A stretch of 64,000 nucleotides of DNA from Pedobacter sp. KBS0701 (GTDB lineage: Bacteria; Bacteroidota; Bacteroidia; Sphingobacteriales; Sphingobacteriaceae), in assembly GCF_005938645.2 (NCBI RefSeq), contig NZ_CP042171.1, positions 558,001-622,000 of the forward strand. The letters are read 5' to 3'. Both the position numbers and the translations under genes were made by a program. Positions 8,148-17,910 of this stretch are shown here, piece by piece (position 1 is the stretch's first letter; each line of letters begins with the position of its first letter). Under the pieces are notes generated by a model. It saw only the letters and a program-made list of their open reading frames with translations, was not told where the DNA came from and ran no database searches.

Positions 8148-10562
8148 TTAATTTTTGCCAACCCTGTTTTCTTCATCGCTTGTTCCGGTTTGTCTTTTAC
8201 GCGCAGTTTTGATTTTCATGTTCCCGAATTTATAGGTGAAACTTAAGTTTATCCTGCGGCTTTCCCATTCGTTCTGCCAATAGGTTTTAATATTATTGTA
8301 CTCCAGGTTGGCCCTAAATTTACTCGTATTAAAAACGTCGTTTACTTTTAAGGCTAATGTGGCATTTTTGTTCCAGAATAATTTTTTAGCACCGATATTG
8401 AGCTGGTAACTGCCTAAACTTCGGAAAAGGCCGGAAACAGAAGGGGAATCGTAAAAAGCATAAGCCGATAAGCTATAGTTTTTAGGTAAGGTGATGGTGT
8501 TATCTGACATTATAGACCAGTTCCAGGAGAAAGCATCATAACCATTGCCCTGTACAGCTGATTCGGTGCGGTTAAATCCAGCCGAAACTTCAGTACTGTT
8601 GTTCCACCATTTGGTTACATCAAAAGGACTTCCGGTTGCCATGTAAAAGTTGGTGGTACGGTTTAAGTTTTCTGGTCGGGAGATACTTTCTTTGGTCGCA
8701 TCATTTTGATAAACTACTTCCCATATCGAGCCATTGTTAACCGAATAGCTCAACGTTAATATCCTGAAATTTTTAAATGAGTAGTTAAATTCAAAGCTGT
8801 TGGCGTAAGAGGGCTGTAAAAACGGGTTCCCCTGCAAGGCGGTGTAAGGATCGCTATAAAAAGTAAAGGGATTCAAACTGCTGTACGATGGGCGATTAAT
8901 ACTTTTGCGGTAGGCAGCCGTAATCAGGTTGTTCGAATCGAGTTTTAAGGAAATAAAGAGCGTTGGAAAAAGCTTCCAGTATTTTCTGTCGATCAGGGTA
9001 TTCGTTCCCGATGAACTGCCATTGCCCAATGTCTGCTCTGCACGTAAACCTGCTTTGATCTGTAAATTTTTAAAGCTTTGATCTAATGAAAGATAACCTG
9101 CATTAATGTTCTCATTATATAAAAATAGATTTGTCCTTCCCGGATCGGTGATCCAGCCAGCGGTTTTCAGCGAATCGAAACGCACATCGCTCAGCGATTT
9201 TACCCAACTACTTTTCCAGCCGGTTTCCATTTTTAATGTTTTGTTAAAGTTCATGGTGTAATCAGCCTTGATCGAATAGATTGATACTTTGCCCATCCCA
9301 TTATTACGCAGATCAATCGGAGTACCAATAAGCTGATCGTTTGCATCAAGGTAATTGTTGGTGAAAGTTTCGTTTCGGCTGTTATCGTAACGCACATAAT
9401 CGGCATCAAATCCCAGCTCGCCTCCCAATGTATCGGTTTTTAAACGGTAATTTAAATTAATGGCGTGGTTTTTCTCTGTATTGCTTTGAGGGTTAAACAT
9501 ACTTGTGCCACCTATTTTTGCCCCTGCAGCATTGTAGTTTATAGAATTACTATTTACCTTGGTTTCTTCCGGAGCGGTATAACCTTTTACCATAATGCCC
9601 AGGGTATTTTTATCATCAATAAAATAATCTGCACCTGTTGAATAATTTAAGCTATTCGTAACCGGGTGCCAAAAGTTAAGCTGGTTATATTGTTCTTCCT
9701 CTATGGTTCTGTTTAAAGTTAACCTGTTGTATGAGTTATAGTGTCCGGCGTCTAAACGCAGATAAGTACTCACTTTACCTATATTGTAATTCAGGTTGGT
9801 GCCCGCATAAACTTTTTCATAACGACCGTAACCACCACCCGTATTCATGTTTCCGTTAAATCCCTGCATTTTATTTCTTTTGAGTTTGATGTTGATGATC
9901 CCTGCCGTGCCTGCCGCATCAAAAGAAGAAGGTGGATTGGAAATCAACTCTATTTTACTTAATACAGATCCGGGTAGCGATTTTAAATAAGTGGTTAATT
10001 CCAAACCCGTCATGTAACTCATTTTACCATCAATCATCACATTGATTCCTTTTTTTCCTTTCAGTACAATGTGATCATCCTTATCCAGTTTTACACCTGG
10101 CGACCTACTGATTACTTCCAATGCATTATCACCTGCGGTATTCATCTGTTCTACGTTTACAATTACCCGGTCTGCTTTTTGATCAATTACGGGCATTTTT
10201 GATATAATGTTTACATCTTTCAGATTTTGAGTGTGCTCTGCCAGTGTAATTGATGGAACCTTAACAGCTATATCTTTCACTTCAAATGGTGCGGATTGGT
10301 TTTTTCCATAACCCATCATTAAGGCTTTAATTAAATACCTGCCAGATTTTACGTTACTAAATTCATACAAACCCTGTTGGTTAGAGGCCTGTAATGCCAC
10401 CGAAGCAGAATCTGGTAGGTGGATCAGGGCTACAGAAGCATAATCAAGTGCTTGATTGTTTTTATTGGTAACTGTTCCTGATATTTTGATGTTTTGAGCA
10501 AAAACGGTTTTAATGCTAAAAAGGAAGAAGAAAATAAGGATGGTTTTAAGTAAGCGGTTCAT
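8148..10562 (-). CDS. Outer-membrane beta-barrel receptor with carboxypeptidase-regulatory N-domain (TonB-dependent-like)
   Basis: The 804-residue protein has a signal peptide ending KTVFAQ (about residue 23), a carboxypeptidase-regulatory-like beta-sandwich (residues 25-110), a plug-like domain with IDGKMSYMTG (about 180) and NPPSSFDAAGTAGIINIKL (about 210-230), then a long alternating barrel. It ends in a charged tail (RKRQTGTSDEENRVGKN) instead of an aromatic residue, as is common for this Bacteroidota barrel family. Such proteins are annotated as TonB-dependent receptors of unknown ligand. The gene is divergent from a LytS/LytTR pair, and in Bacteroidota that arrangement often means the pair controls the barrel, which is inference here. 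Confidence 0.85.
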   Translation of the reverse strand: MNRLLKTILIFFFLFSIKTVFAQNIKISGTVTNKNNQALDYASVALIHLPDSASVALQASNQQGLYEFSNVKSGRYLIKALMMGYGKNQSAPFEVKDIAVKVPSITLAEHTQNLKDVNIISKMPVIDQKADRVIVNVEQMNTAGDNALEVISRSPGVKLDKDDHIVLKGKKGINVMIDGKMSYMTGLELTTYLKSLPGSVLSKIELISNPPSSFDAAGTAGIINIKLKRNKMQGFNGNMNTGGGYGRYEKVYAGTNLNYNIGKVSTYLRLDAGHYNSYNRLTLNRTIEEEQYNQLNFWHPVTNSLNYSTGADYFIDDKNTLGIMVKGYTAPEETKVNSNSINYNAAGAKIGGTSMFNPQSNTEKNHAINLNYRLKTDTLGGELGFDADYVRYDNSRNETFTNNYLDANDQLIGTPIDLRNNGMGKVSIYSIKADYTMNFNKTLKMETGWKSSWVKSLSDVRFDSLKTAGWITDPGRTNLFLYNENINAGYLSLDQSFKNLQIKAGLRAEQTLGNGSSSGTNTLIDRKYWKLFPTLFISLKLDSNNLITAAYRKSINRPSYSSLNPFTFYSDPYTALQGNPFLQPSYANSFEFNYSFKNFRILTLSYSVNNGSIWEVVYQNDATKESISRPENLNRTTNFYMATGSPFDVTKWWNNSTEVSAGFNRTESAVQGNGYDAFSWNWSIMSDNTITLPKNYSLSAYAFYDSPSVSGLFRSLGSYQLNIGAKKLFWNKNATLALKVNDVFNTSKFRANLEYNNIKTYWQNEWESRRINLSFTYKFGNMKIKTARKRQTGTSDEENRVGKN

Positions 10563-10769
10563 TTTAAGTTTGTTTAATATTGACGATTCAAAGATGAAGA
10601 GCTTGCGGAAGGCTAAAAATTATATAATCCCAACCCTTTAAAATATTATCCCAATCCATTTTTATGCAATAAAAGGTGTTCATACTTAAATTGTACAGGT
10701 TAGGATAATTATTTGGATGTTTGGAATAAGAAAATAGGCGGTTAAAAAAGCTTTGTATAGTTTTAGGCC

Positions 10770-11777
10770 ATGAAAACAATAAAAATCATTTCCATTCACA
10801 TACTTTGCTGGTTACTTGTATTGGGCTATTTTTATGGTGGCTATTTAATTGATGGTACAACTTTTAGCAAGGCTGCTTTAAGTATCTCTATGAATTTTAT
10901 TCAATTGATAGAGTTCTACATCTGTTACTTATGGGTATATCCAAGATTTTTGAAAAAAAATAAAGTACCTCAGTTAATCGGAGGGATTTTGTTTACCATT
11001 GGGGTATTTATTGCACTTAGGTATTTAATAGAAGAAGTACTTTATTTAAAATGGCTTGGTTTTCACAACTATAACGATGGTATAGCTGCCTGGGATTACA
11101 TTTCGGATAATATTTATTGGAGCATTGGTTTTATTGTTACACCGGCTGCAGTTTATGGTATCGAACAGAGCTTCAAGTCAGAACAGGTTAACCGAAAACT
11201 GAAGGAAGAAGTGGTTAAAGCGGAACTTTCATTTTTGAAATCGCAGATCAATCCGCACTTTCTGTACAATACCTTGAATTATGTTTATTCCCTGGCTATT
11301 CCTGTTTCCGATCAACTGGCCAATGCCATTTTGCGTTTATCAGATCTGATGCGTTATACATTGAACGATAGTCCGGATGGTAAAGTAAGTTTAAGCAAGG
11401 AAGTGGAGTATTTAGAGAGTTATGTAGCGCTTTTTAAAATGCGTTTTGAACCAAAGTTTTATGTCGATTTTATAACAGACGGAATTGCTGATCAAAAAAT
11501 AGCTTCGCTTATATTAATCCCTTTTGTTGAAAATGCTTTTAAACATGGTGTGGTAAATGATGAAGCCCAGCCCGTGCGTATTAAGCTGAAAGTGCAGAAC
11601 AAACGATTAAGTTTCGAAGTAAGCAATAAGATCAGTCACGCACAAAAGGACCACTCAAGCGGTGTAGGTATGGTAAATATTCACCGTAGGTTAGATTTGA
11701 TCTATCCCGAAAAACATGAGTTATTGATTTCTAATAACGGCAATACCTATAAAAGTACTTTGATCTTAAATCTCTAA
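10770..11777 (+). CDS. LytS/YehU-family sensor histidine kinase
   Basis: The 335-residue protein has about four membrane helices in residues 5-135 and a short coiled linker. The His_kinase domain follows with the phospho-acceptor block QINPHFLYNTLN (His163). The ATP-binding region holds LIPFVENAFKHG (N box, about 246-257) and SGVGMVNIHRRL (G box). There is no separate sensor domain, so sensing probably occurs in or near the membrane. The LytTR response regulator follows after 78 bases, and the pair should form one two-component system. Confidence 0.93.
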   Translation: MKTIKIISIHILCWLLVLGYFYGGYLIDGTTFSKAALSISMNFIQLIEFYICYLWVYPRFLKKNKVPQLIGGILFTIGVFIALRYLIEEVLYLKWLGFHNYNDGIAAWDYISDNIYWSIGFIVTPAAVYGIEQSFKSEQVNRKLKEEVVKAELSFLKSQINPHFLYNTLNYVYSLAIPVSDQLANAILRLSDLMRYTLNDSPDGKVSLSKEVEYLESYVALFKMRFEPKFYVDFITDGIADQKIASLILIPFVENAFKHGVVNDEAQPVRIKLKVQNKRLSFEVSNKISHAQKDHSSGVGMVNIHRRLDLIYPEKHELLISNNGNTYKSTLILNL

Positions 11778-11855
11778 TGTATAATTTGTATCATTGAAAA
11801 CTATGATAACGTTAATTCAAGCTAATCGCCAACCCCTAATCGCTAAACCCTAACC

Positions 11856-12590
11856 ATGATCCGTTGCCTTGCTGTTGATGATGAATCTTATGCTTCAGAT
11901 ATTATTGCTGTTTTTATCAATAAAACCCCTTTTTTAGAATTGGTTGGGACCACTACAAATGCTTTTGAAGCCCTTAATCTGGTGCAGGAAGGTAAGGTAG
12001 ACCTTGTTTTTTTGGATATACAGATGCCTGAATTAACCGGGATCCAGTTCTTGAAGATCTGTGGAGGTAAATGTAAAGTAATCTTAACCACGGCCTATTC
12101 TGAATACGCTTTAGAAGGCTTTGATCTTGATGTGGTAGATTATTTGCTTAAACCGATCTCCTATGAGCGTTTTTATAAAGCGGCTACGAAAGCGCGACAG
12201 ATTTTAATGCCAGTGGCGCCTGTTCGGCAGGAAGTTGTTATACAACAAACCGCACAAGGAAACGATTTTATTTTCATCAAGGGTGATACCAAAAACAAAT
12301 TTATCAAGGTTAATTACGAAGATATCCTGTACATAGAGGGGTTGAAAAATTATGTTTCAGTGTATACTGCTACCCAAAGGATTGTAACCTATCAGGCATT
12401 GCGTGAGCTGGAAATCGAACTACCTCAGCCACCTTTTTACCGTATCCATAAATCGTATATTATCTCTATCGAAAAAATCAAGATGATAGATGGGAATACC
12501 GTTTATATCAACGATCAGGCCATCCCCATTGGCGAAACGTATAAAGAAGAGTTTTTTAAAGTGGTGAGGGAGGGGAAAAAGAATGGTTAA
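11856..12590 (+). CDS. LytTR-family DNA-binding response regulator
   Basis: The 244-residue protein has an N-terminal receiver domain with acidic residues D9-D10, phospho-acceptor D54 in VFLDIQMPE, and the conserved Lys in DYLLKPIS. The C-terminal LytTR domain (about 140-240) has FIKVNYEDILYIEGLKNYV and FYRIHKSYIIS, typical of this fold. It is the partner of the histidine kinase just upstream and probably binds direct repeats near its target promoters. The divergent barrel gene at 8148 is the nearest candidate target. Confidence 0.93.
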   Translation: MIRCLAVDDESYASDIIAVFINKTPFLELVGTTTNAFEALNLVQEGKVDLVFLDIQMPELTGIQFLKICGGKCKVILTTAYSEYALEGFDLDVVDYLLKPISYERFYKAATKARQILMPVAPVRQEVVIQQTAQGNDFIFIKGDTKNKFIKVNYEDILYIEGLKNYVSVYTATQRIVTYQALRELEIELPQPPFYRIHKSYIISIEKIKMIDGNTVYINDQAIPIGETYKEEFFKVVREGKKNG

Positions 12591-12640
12591 TTAAGGAAGA
12601 ATTAAATATTGTTAGATTGTTCAATTGTTGGGGTTCATCT

Positions 12641-12886
12641 TTCAATTAACCAGTTTCAACAATTAACGGATTAACCATTCTCAGCAGTTTTCAGTTGGCC
12701 ATTTGCAGATAACAATTTTGTAATTACCATGGGGGCATTTAACCAGTTCGATAATAACTAATAACCATTCTCAACAGTTTTCAGTTGGCAATTTGCAGTT
12801 AACAATTTAGCAATGCAAGATTTAAACAATCCAGTTAGCAACTCTACTTACAATTAACCATTTTCAACAATTAACCGATTAACCTT
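12641..12886. repeat. Degenerate intergenic repeat array
   Basis: A 47-bp unit beginning TAACCATTCTCA occurs at 12672-12718 and again at 12762-12808 (period 90 bp, about four differences). A related unit, CAATTAACC..TTTCAACAATTAAC, occurs at 12644-12677 and 12852-12886. The whole 376-base gap between the regulator gene and the MazG-like gene is made of such Asn/Thr-codon-like AT repeats with no open frame. Confidence 0.7.
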
Positions 12887-12930
12887 ACAGTGTGTGCATA
12901 AATTCTCCCCAATATTTCTCCTGATTTTTT

Positions 12931-12938
12931 TAAGTTTG
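12931..12938 (+). promoter_or_regulatory. Minus-7 box of the MazG-like gene
   Basis: TAAGTTTG matches TAnnTTTG and lies 28 bases before ATG 12967. The minus-33 box is not obvious. Confidence 0.5.
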
Positions 12939-12966
12939 CTGCGTAAAGATTAAATCAAACATTACC

Positions 12967-13434
12967 ATGCAAGAAACCAATTCGCTAAACCAGGTAGCGG
13001 AATTTCACACTACCTTTAAACATCCTATACTTGAAAATCCGGTTATTCCATCAAAACAGAGAGCTAATCTGCGTATTTCGCTTTTAGCTGAAGAATTAAA
13101 AGAATTACAGGAAGCAGTAGAAAATGATGATCTGATAGAAGTGGCCGACGCCCTTTGCGATCTGCAGTATGTGTTGGCCGGAGCCATTCACGAGTTTGGT
13201 CTAGGTGGAAAATTTAAAACTTTATTTGATGAGGTTCACCGCTCTAACATGAGTAAAGCCTGTAAAACAGTAGAAGAAGCTGAACAAACGATTCAGTTTT
13301 ATTTAGATAAAGATCAAACTGAATCTTATTATAAAGAAATTGACGGATTGTTTTTAGTGTTCAGGAAATCTGACGATAAAACTTTAAAATCGATCAATTA
13401 TTCTCCTGCAGATTTAAAATCGCATTTGGTTTAA
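12967..13434 (+). CDS. MazG-like nucleoside triphosphate pyrophosphohydrolase
   Basis: The 155-residue protein carries the all-alpha NTP pyrophosphatase signature: EELKELQEA (EExxE) near residue 38 and EVADALCDL (ExxD) near 58, which together bind Mg2+ and the triphosphate. The family cleaves NTPs to NMP and pyrophosphate, often as housecleaning of altered nucleotides. Residues after about 110 form an extension with NYSPADLKSHL at the end, seen in the phosphoribosyl-ATP-pyrophosphohydrolase-like branch. The next gene starts 18 bases downstream with a TTG, so the two are likely co-transcribed. Confidence 0.85.
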   Translation: MQETNSLNQVAEFHTTFKHPILENPVIPSKQRANLRISLLAEELKELQEAVENDDLIEVADALCDLQYVLAGAIHEFGLGGKFKTLFDEVHRSNMSKACKTVEEAEQTIQFYLDKDQTESYYKEIDGLFLVFRKSDDKTLKSINYSPADLKSHLV

Positions 13435-13452
13435 CCCGTAAATAAGCTCGAA

Positions 13453-14298
13453 TTGAAAAGACTAAAACAAATTGCAAACGAGCTGAAATTAACGCAGGCA
13501 AATCCTGATGCAGCTTTAATGCGTGAGTTTATTTTTTACTCCCCAAAAATGCCATTGCGCCTGCATCAGGAACAGCTTATTGCCACTTCAAAACAATTTA
13601 GCCTTCAGGTTTTTGATACCTATTTTACCAATGCCAACGTAACCTTTAACTGTTTTAGCTGGGGAAATGGAAAAAGAAAAGTGTTGCTTACGCATGGATG
13701 GGCCTCAAAAGCTTTAGATTTTTATGAGCTGATTATTGAACTCCAGAAAATAGAAGACCTGGAGATTATTGCTTTTGATGCGCCTGGTAACGGAAGTTCA
13801 ATCTCCGAATTTTCTAACCTGATGTTATATGCCGATTCGGTAAAGTCTATTGCATTAAACTACGTACAGCCAGATATATTAATTGGACATTCGCTAGGCG
13901 GAATGGCCAATGTAATTGCGTTGCAAGAATTAGGAGTAACTCCCGATCTGCTCATCAGCATTGCTCCATTAATCCGGCTCAAAGAAAACTTCGAACAGAG
14001 CCTTGATTCAGTAAGCATCGGAGCAAAAGATCAGGATATATTTTTCGCGAATTTTGCAAAAGAGTTCCCCGTTTCTGCTGGCCACTTTAACCTGACTGAA
14101 CTTTATCAGTTAAGTCCGGATTTAGATCATTTTCTGGCTTATGATCCCGCCGATCATATTTCACCTTTCCCATTTCTGAAAGACTTTTTAGATAAAAATC
14201 CTGCCATCAGTTCAAAATCTTTTGAAGATGTGGGGCATTATAAAATCCTGAAATCTGCTGATGTTATTGAAGATATTGTGAGGAGGATTTCCTTATAA
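13453..14298 (+). CDS. Alpha/beta hydrolase
   Basis: The 281-residue protein appears to start at TTG 13453 (MKRLKQIANELK), since no ATG fits upstream of the conserved region. The fold markers are present: the oxyanion-region LTHGWASKA, the strand-turn AFDAPGNGSS, the nucleophile elbow GHSLGGM (Ser near 148) and a C-terminal catalytic His in DVGHYKIL. It has no signal peptide, so it is cytoplasmic. Esterase or lipase activity is likely but the substrate is unknown. It probably shares a transcript with the MazG-like gene. Confidence 0.85.
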   Translation: MKRLKQIANELKLTQANPDAALMREFIFYSPKMPLRLHQEQLIATSKQFSLQVFDTYFTNANVTFNCFSWGNGKRKVLLTHGWASKALDFYELIIELQKIEDLEIIAFDAPGNGSSISEFSNLMLYADSVKSIALNYVQPDILIGHSLGGMANVIALQELGVTPDLLISIAPLIRLKENFEQSLDSVSIGAKDQDIFFANFAKEFPVSAGHFNLTELYQLSPDLDHFLAYDPADHISPFPFLKDFLDKNPAISSKSFEDVGHYKILKSADVIEDIVRRISL

Positions 14299-14302
14299 AA
14301 AC

Positions 14303-14386
14303 CGTCATCTCAACTGGAACGCAGTGAAATGGAGAGATCTGTCTTGATAGATCTCTCGACTATGTTACTCTCCGCTCAAGATGACG
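14303..14386. repeat. REP-like intergenic palindrome, class 1
   Basis: Outer arms CGTCAT (14303-14308) and ATGACG (14381-14386) enclose a perfect inner hairpin GAGAGATCT / AGATCTCTC (14332-14340, 14349-14357). A second copy of the class is at 31130-31214. Elements with the same arms and AGAGATCT core are common in Bacteroidota intergenic DNA. Confidence 0.75.
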
Positions 14387-14547
14387 ACTTTTTTCGCGCA
14401 AATATCCAACCCCCTCTCCTGACTTATCTAATTCCATCATCCATTATACATCTTCCATCCACCATATTATTTCTCATCCATAACAGTGCATAACAGTTAA
14501 AGTTACTGCAAATTCTATTTTAGGGCAACCAAATATTAAATTAGAGC

Positions 14548-15642
14548 ATGCAAGCAATTTTAGGTGTAATTTTTCATTTCTTCGGTGGTTTCGCCTCCGG
14601 AAGTTTTTATATTCCGTACAAAAAAGTTAAAGGCTGGGCCTGGGAAAGTTACTGGATCGTTGGGGGAATCTTCTCCTGGCTAATCGTTCCGCCACTTGCT
14701 GCATTTTTAACCATCCCTAATTTTACAACAATTATCACCAGTACCAATGGTAGTATTTTATGGTTGACCTATTTTTTTGGCGTGCTTTGGGGCATTGGAG
14801 GCTTAACCTATGGTCTAGGCGTTCGTTATCTGGGTGTATCATTAGGAAGTAGTATCATTTTAGGTCTTTGTATGGTTCTAGGTTCAATCCTTCCATCCAT
14901 TTACTTCGATTTTTTCCCGCAGGCAGGTAAAGATACTTTTACTATGTTTTTGCATACCGATTGGGGACGTATGGTATTACTGGGGCTTTTGGTGTGTGTG
15001 GTTGGAATTATTATCTGCGGTAAAGCAGGTATGATGAAAGAAAAGGAAATGAAATCTGGTATTACCGATCCGCATGGCATGGAGGTGAAAACCGAATATA
15101 AATTCGGTCTTGGTTTATTCGTAGGCATTGTTTCAGGTGTTTTAAGTGCCTGTTTCAATTTCGGTATTGAAGCCGGAAAACCAATGGCCGAGGCTGCAAA
15201 CACCATCTGGAAAGCAGCAAATCCTGCTGAAACCGGTAATTTTTTGTTTCAGAATAATGTTACTTATGTAATTGTACTTTGGGGAGGTTTAACCACCAAT
15301 TTTATATGGTGTATGGTGCTGAATGCCCGAAACAAAACATTTGGCGACTATACAAATTCAAAAACGCCGCTGTTAAAAAACTATATTTTTTCTGCACTGG
15401 CAGGTACCACCTGGTTTTTACAGTTCTTTTTCTATGGAATGGGCGAGAGCAAAATGGGTAACGGTGCCAGTTCGTGGATCTTGCACATGGCTTTTATCAT
15501 TTTGATCGCCAACGTATGGGGACTCGTGTTGAAAGAATGGAAAGGGGTATCCAAAAAGACCTTGTTTACTGTTTTGGCGGGTATTTTAACCATCATTGTT
15601 TCGGTACTCATTGTTGGTTATGGTAATTCAATAAAAGGTTAA
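14548..15642 (+). CDS. rhaT: L-rhamnose/H+ symporter RhaT
   Basis: The 364-residue protein is hydrophobic with about ten predicted membrane helices and matches RhaT from its first residues: ILGVIFHFFGGFASGSFYIP, followed by the conserved KVKGWAWESYW. RhaT imports L-rhamnose (and L-lyxose) with protons across the inner membrane. It is the first gene of the rhamnose cluster, 28 bases ahead of the aldolase/dehydrogenase gene. Its promoter should lie in the 160 bases after the REP-like palindrome, though no clean consensus is visible. Confidence 0.93.
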   Translation: MQAILGVIFHFFGGFASGSFYIPYKKVKGWAWESYWIVGGIFSWLIVPPLAAFLTIPNFTTIITSTNGSILWLTYFFGVLWGIGGLTYGLGVRYLGVSLGSSIILGLCMVLGSILPSIYFDFFPQAGKDTFTMFLHTDWGRMVLLGLLVCVVGIIICGKAGMMKEKEMKSGITDPHGMEVKTEYKFGLGLFVGIVSGVLSACFNFGIEAGKPMAEAANTIWKAANPAETGNFLFQNNVTYVIVLWGGLTTNFIWCMVLNARNKTFGDYTNSKTPLLKNYIFSALAGTTWFLQFFFYGMGESKMGNGASSWILHMAFIILIANVWGLVLKEWKGVSKKTLFTVLAGILTIIVSVLIVGYGNSIKG

Positions 15643-15670
15643 TAAATAAAAATTTAAATAGAATATAAGA

Positions 15671-17791
15671 ATGTCAATCAATACGAAAAGTTATAAGCAC
15701 GTAAGCTATCTATGGGATGAAGAGGAAGCCGCAAAACTGGCTGGAGATGAAGTTGCCCTCTTAATTTATCGCTCTAATTTATTGGGGGCTGATTTACGCT
15801 TAACCAATTATGGTGGGGGAAATACCTCGTGTAAAGTATTGGAAAAAGATCCGCTTACCGGTCTGAAAACCGAAGTAATGTGGGTAAAAGGTTCAGGTGG
15901 CGATTTAGGTACTTTAAAGAAAAGTGGTCTTGCAGCATTATATGTTGATCGTTTGCGAAGTCTGAAAAATATTTATCGGGGAGTAGAACATGAGGATGAA
16001 ATGGTTGAACTGTTTAATCACTGTATTTTCGATTTAAGCTCTAAAGCACCCTCAATTGATACGCCTTTGCATGGTTTCCTGCCATTTGCGCATATCGATC
16101 ACTTGCACCCTGATGCGGCCATTGCCATCGCTGCGGCTAAAGACGGTAAAAAAATTACGGAAGAATTATTCGGAGGAACCATTGGCTGGGTGGAATGGAA
16201 AAAACCGGGTTTCGAACTGGGACTACAACTAAAACAGTGTTTAGATGAAAATCCGGGCATTCGGGGCATCATGTTAGGCTCACATGGTTTATTTACCTGG
16301 GGAGATACCGCTTACGAAAGTTACCTGAATACTTTAGAAGTAATCGAAATCTGCTCTGACTACCTGAGCCAAAATTATGGTAAAAAAGGTCCGGTTTTTG
16401 GTGGACAAAAGATTGAAAGTGCAGCAGCAGATCAGCGTAAAAAACAAGCGGCTGCTTTAGCGCCTGTTTTACGTGGTTTGTGCTCTTCCAAACAACAGAT
16501 GATCGGTCATTTTACTGATGACAGTCGTGTATTGGAATTTATCAATTCTAACGATCTCGATCGCCTTGCGCCAATGGGAACCAGTTGTCCCGATCATTTT
16601 TTAAGAACTAAAATCAGTCCGCTTGTTTTATCATTAGCAAGCGATGCCGATTTATCAGATGTTAAAGCACTAAAAGAACAATTAAAACCTGCTTTCGAAG
16701 CTTATAGGGAGATGTACACGGCTTATTATGAAGCTTGTAAACATCCAAACAGTCCCGCAATCCGCAATACCAACCCTGTGGTGATTTTGTACCCTGGCAT
16801 CGGTATGTTTACTTTCTCTAAAGATAAACAAACAGCGAGGGTTGCTGCAGAATTCTACATCAATGCTATTAATGTAATGAAAGGCGCCGAAGCGGTTTCT
16901 GAATATACTTCATTACCACATCAGGAAGCTTTTAATATCGAATATTGGTTGTTGGAAGAGGCAAAATTACAGCGTATGCCAAAACCAAAACCTTTAACAG
17001 GTAAAATTGCCCTGATTACAGGCAGTGCCGGTGGAATTGGTAAGGCGATTGCTAAAAAGTTTGTTGCCGAAGGTGGTGTGGTGATCTTAAATGATATGAA
17101 TGCTGAGCGTTTGGAAGAAGCAGGTAAAGAATTTGCGAGCCTTTATGGTAAAGATTCTTATAGTACCGCAATTTTGAATGTGACCAGTGAAGCAGATATT
17201 AAAGCCGCTTTTGATTCGGCAGCGCTGGCTTTTGGCGGTGTAGATATCGTGGTAAACAACGCAGGTTTATCAATCTCTAAAACCATTGCCGACCATACCG
17301 AAAAGGATTGGGACTTGTTATATGATGTTTTGGTAAAAGGCCAGTTTTTTATTACCCAGGCTGCAACAAATACGATGCAAAAGCAGGATATTGGTGGAGA
17401 TATCATTAATATTGTAAGTAAGAATGCTTTGGTAAGCGGACCAAATAATGCCGGTTATGGCAGTGCGAAAGCTGCACAGTTACATTTGAGCAGATTAAAT
17501 GCTGCTGAACTCGGAGCAGATAATATCCGTGTAAATGTGGTTAACCCTGATGCTGTAATCAGCGATAGCAATATCTGGGCTGGCGGTTGGGCCGAAGGCC
17601 GTGCAAAAGCTTATGGCATTACTGTTGCAGAGTTGCCCGCTTATTACGCAAAACGTACTTTGTTAAACCAGATTATATTACCAGATGATATTGCCAATGC
17701 CTGTTTCGCCTTTGTGGGAGGCTTGTTGCACAAATCAACCGGGAATGTTTTAAATGTTGATGGCGGAGTAGCCATGGCATTTGTAAGATAA
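15671..17791 (+). CDS. rhaEW: Bifunctional L-rhamnulose-1-phosphate aldolase / lactaldehyde dehydrogenase (RhaEW-type)
   Basis: The 706-residue fusion has an N-terminal class II aldolase (AraD/FucA-like) half with TNYGGGNTSCK near 40, the metal-binding His pairs (LHGFLPFAHIDHLHP, near 138) and GSHGLFTWG. The C-terminal half is a short-chain dehydrogenase from about residue 440, with cofactor loop TGSAGGIGKAI, NNAG, and YGSAK holding the catalytic Tyr and Lys. The fusion is known in rhamnose pathways of Bacillus and Bacteroidota: the aldolase half splits rhamnulose-1-phosphate into dihydroxyacetone phosphate and L-lactaldehyde, and the dehydrogenase half oxidises the lactaldehyde. It sits between transporter and isomerase genes of the same pathway. 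Confidence 0.92.
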   Translation: MSINTKSYKHVSYLWDEEEAAKLAGDEVALLIYRSNLLGADLRLTNYGGGNTSCKVLEKDPLTGLKTEVMWVKGSGGDLGTLKKSGLAALYVDRLRSLKNIYRGVEHEDEMVELFNHCIFDLSSKAPSIDTPLHGFLPFAHIDHLHPDAAIAIAAAKDGKKITEELFGGTIGWVEWKKPGFELGLQLKQCLDENPGIRGIMLGSHGLFTWGDTAYESYLNTLEVIEICSDYLSQNYGKKGPVFGGQKIESAAADQRKKQAAALAPVLRGLCSSKQQMIGHFTDDSRVLEFINSNDLDRLAPMGTSCPDHFLRTKISPLVLSLASDADLSDVKALKEQLKPAFEAYREMYTAYYEACKHPNSPAIRNTNPVVILYPGIGMFTFSKDKQTARVAAEFYINAINVMKGAEAVSEYTSLPHQEAFNIEYWLLEEAKLQRMPKPKPLTGKIALITGSAGGIGKAIAKKFVAEGGVVILNDMNAERLEEAGKEFASLYGKDSYSTAILNVTSEADIKAAFDSAALAFGGVDIVVNNAGLSISKTIADHTEKDWDLLYDVLVKGQFFITQAATNTMQKQDIGGDIINIVSKNALVSGPNNAGYGSAKAAQLHLSRLNAAELGADNIRVNVVNPDAVISDSNIWAGGWAEGRAKAYGITVAELPAYYAKRTLLNQIILPDDIANACFAFVGGLLHKSTGNVLNVDGGVAMAFVR

Positions 17792-17910
17792 TACAAGCAT
17801 ATATTTTCGGCCTTTGTCCCCACAGAACGAAACGAATAATTGGATCAGTTGTCTGCGGGTACACAGATCATGGCGATAGATTTTAAATTCAGTTTTTTAA
17901 GTTGTTCAAT

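Noticed and set aside
10588..10779. 63-codon minus-strand frame before the histidine kinase
   Set aside because: It covers the divergent promoter region, overlaps the kinase start and lacks any motif.
12641..12886. CRISPR array
   Set aside because: Repeats are few, unequal and degenerate, spacers do not alternate regularly and no cas gene lies nearby.
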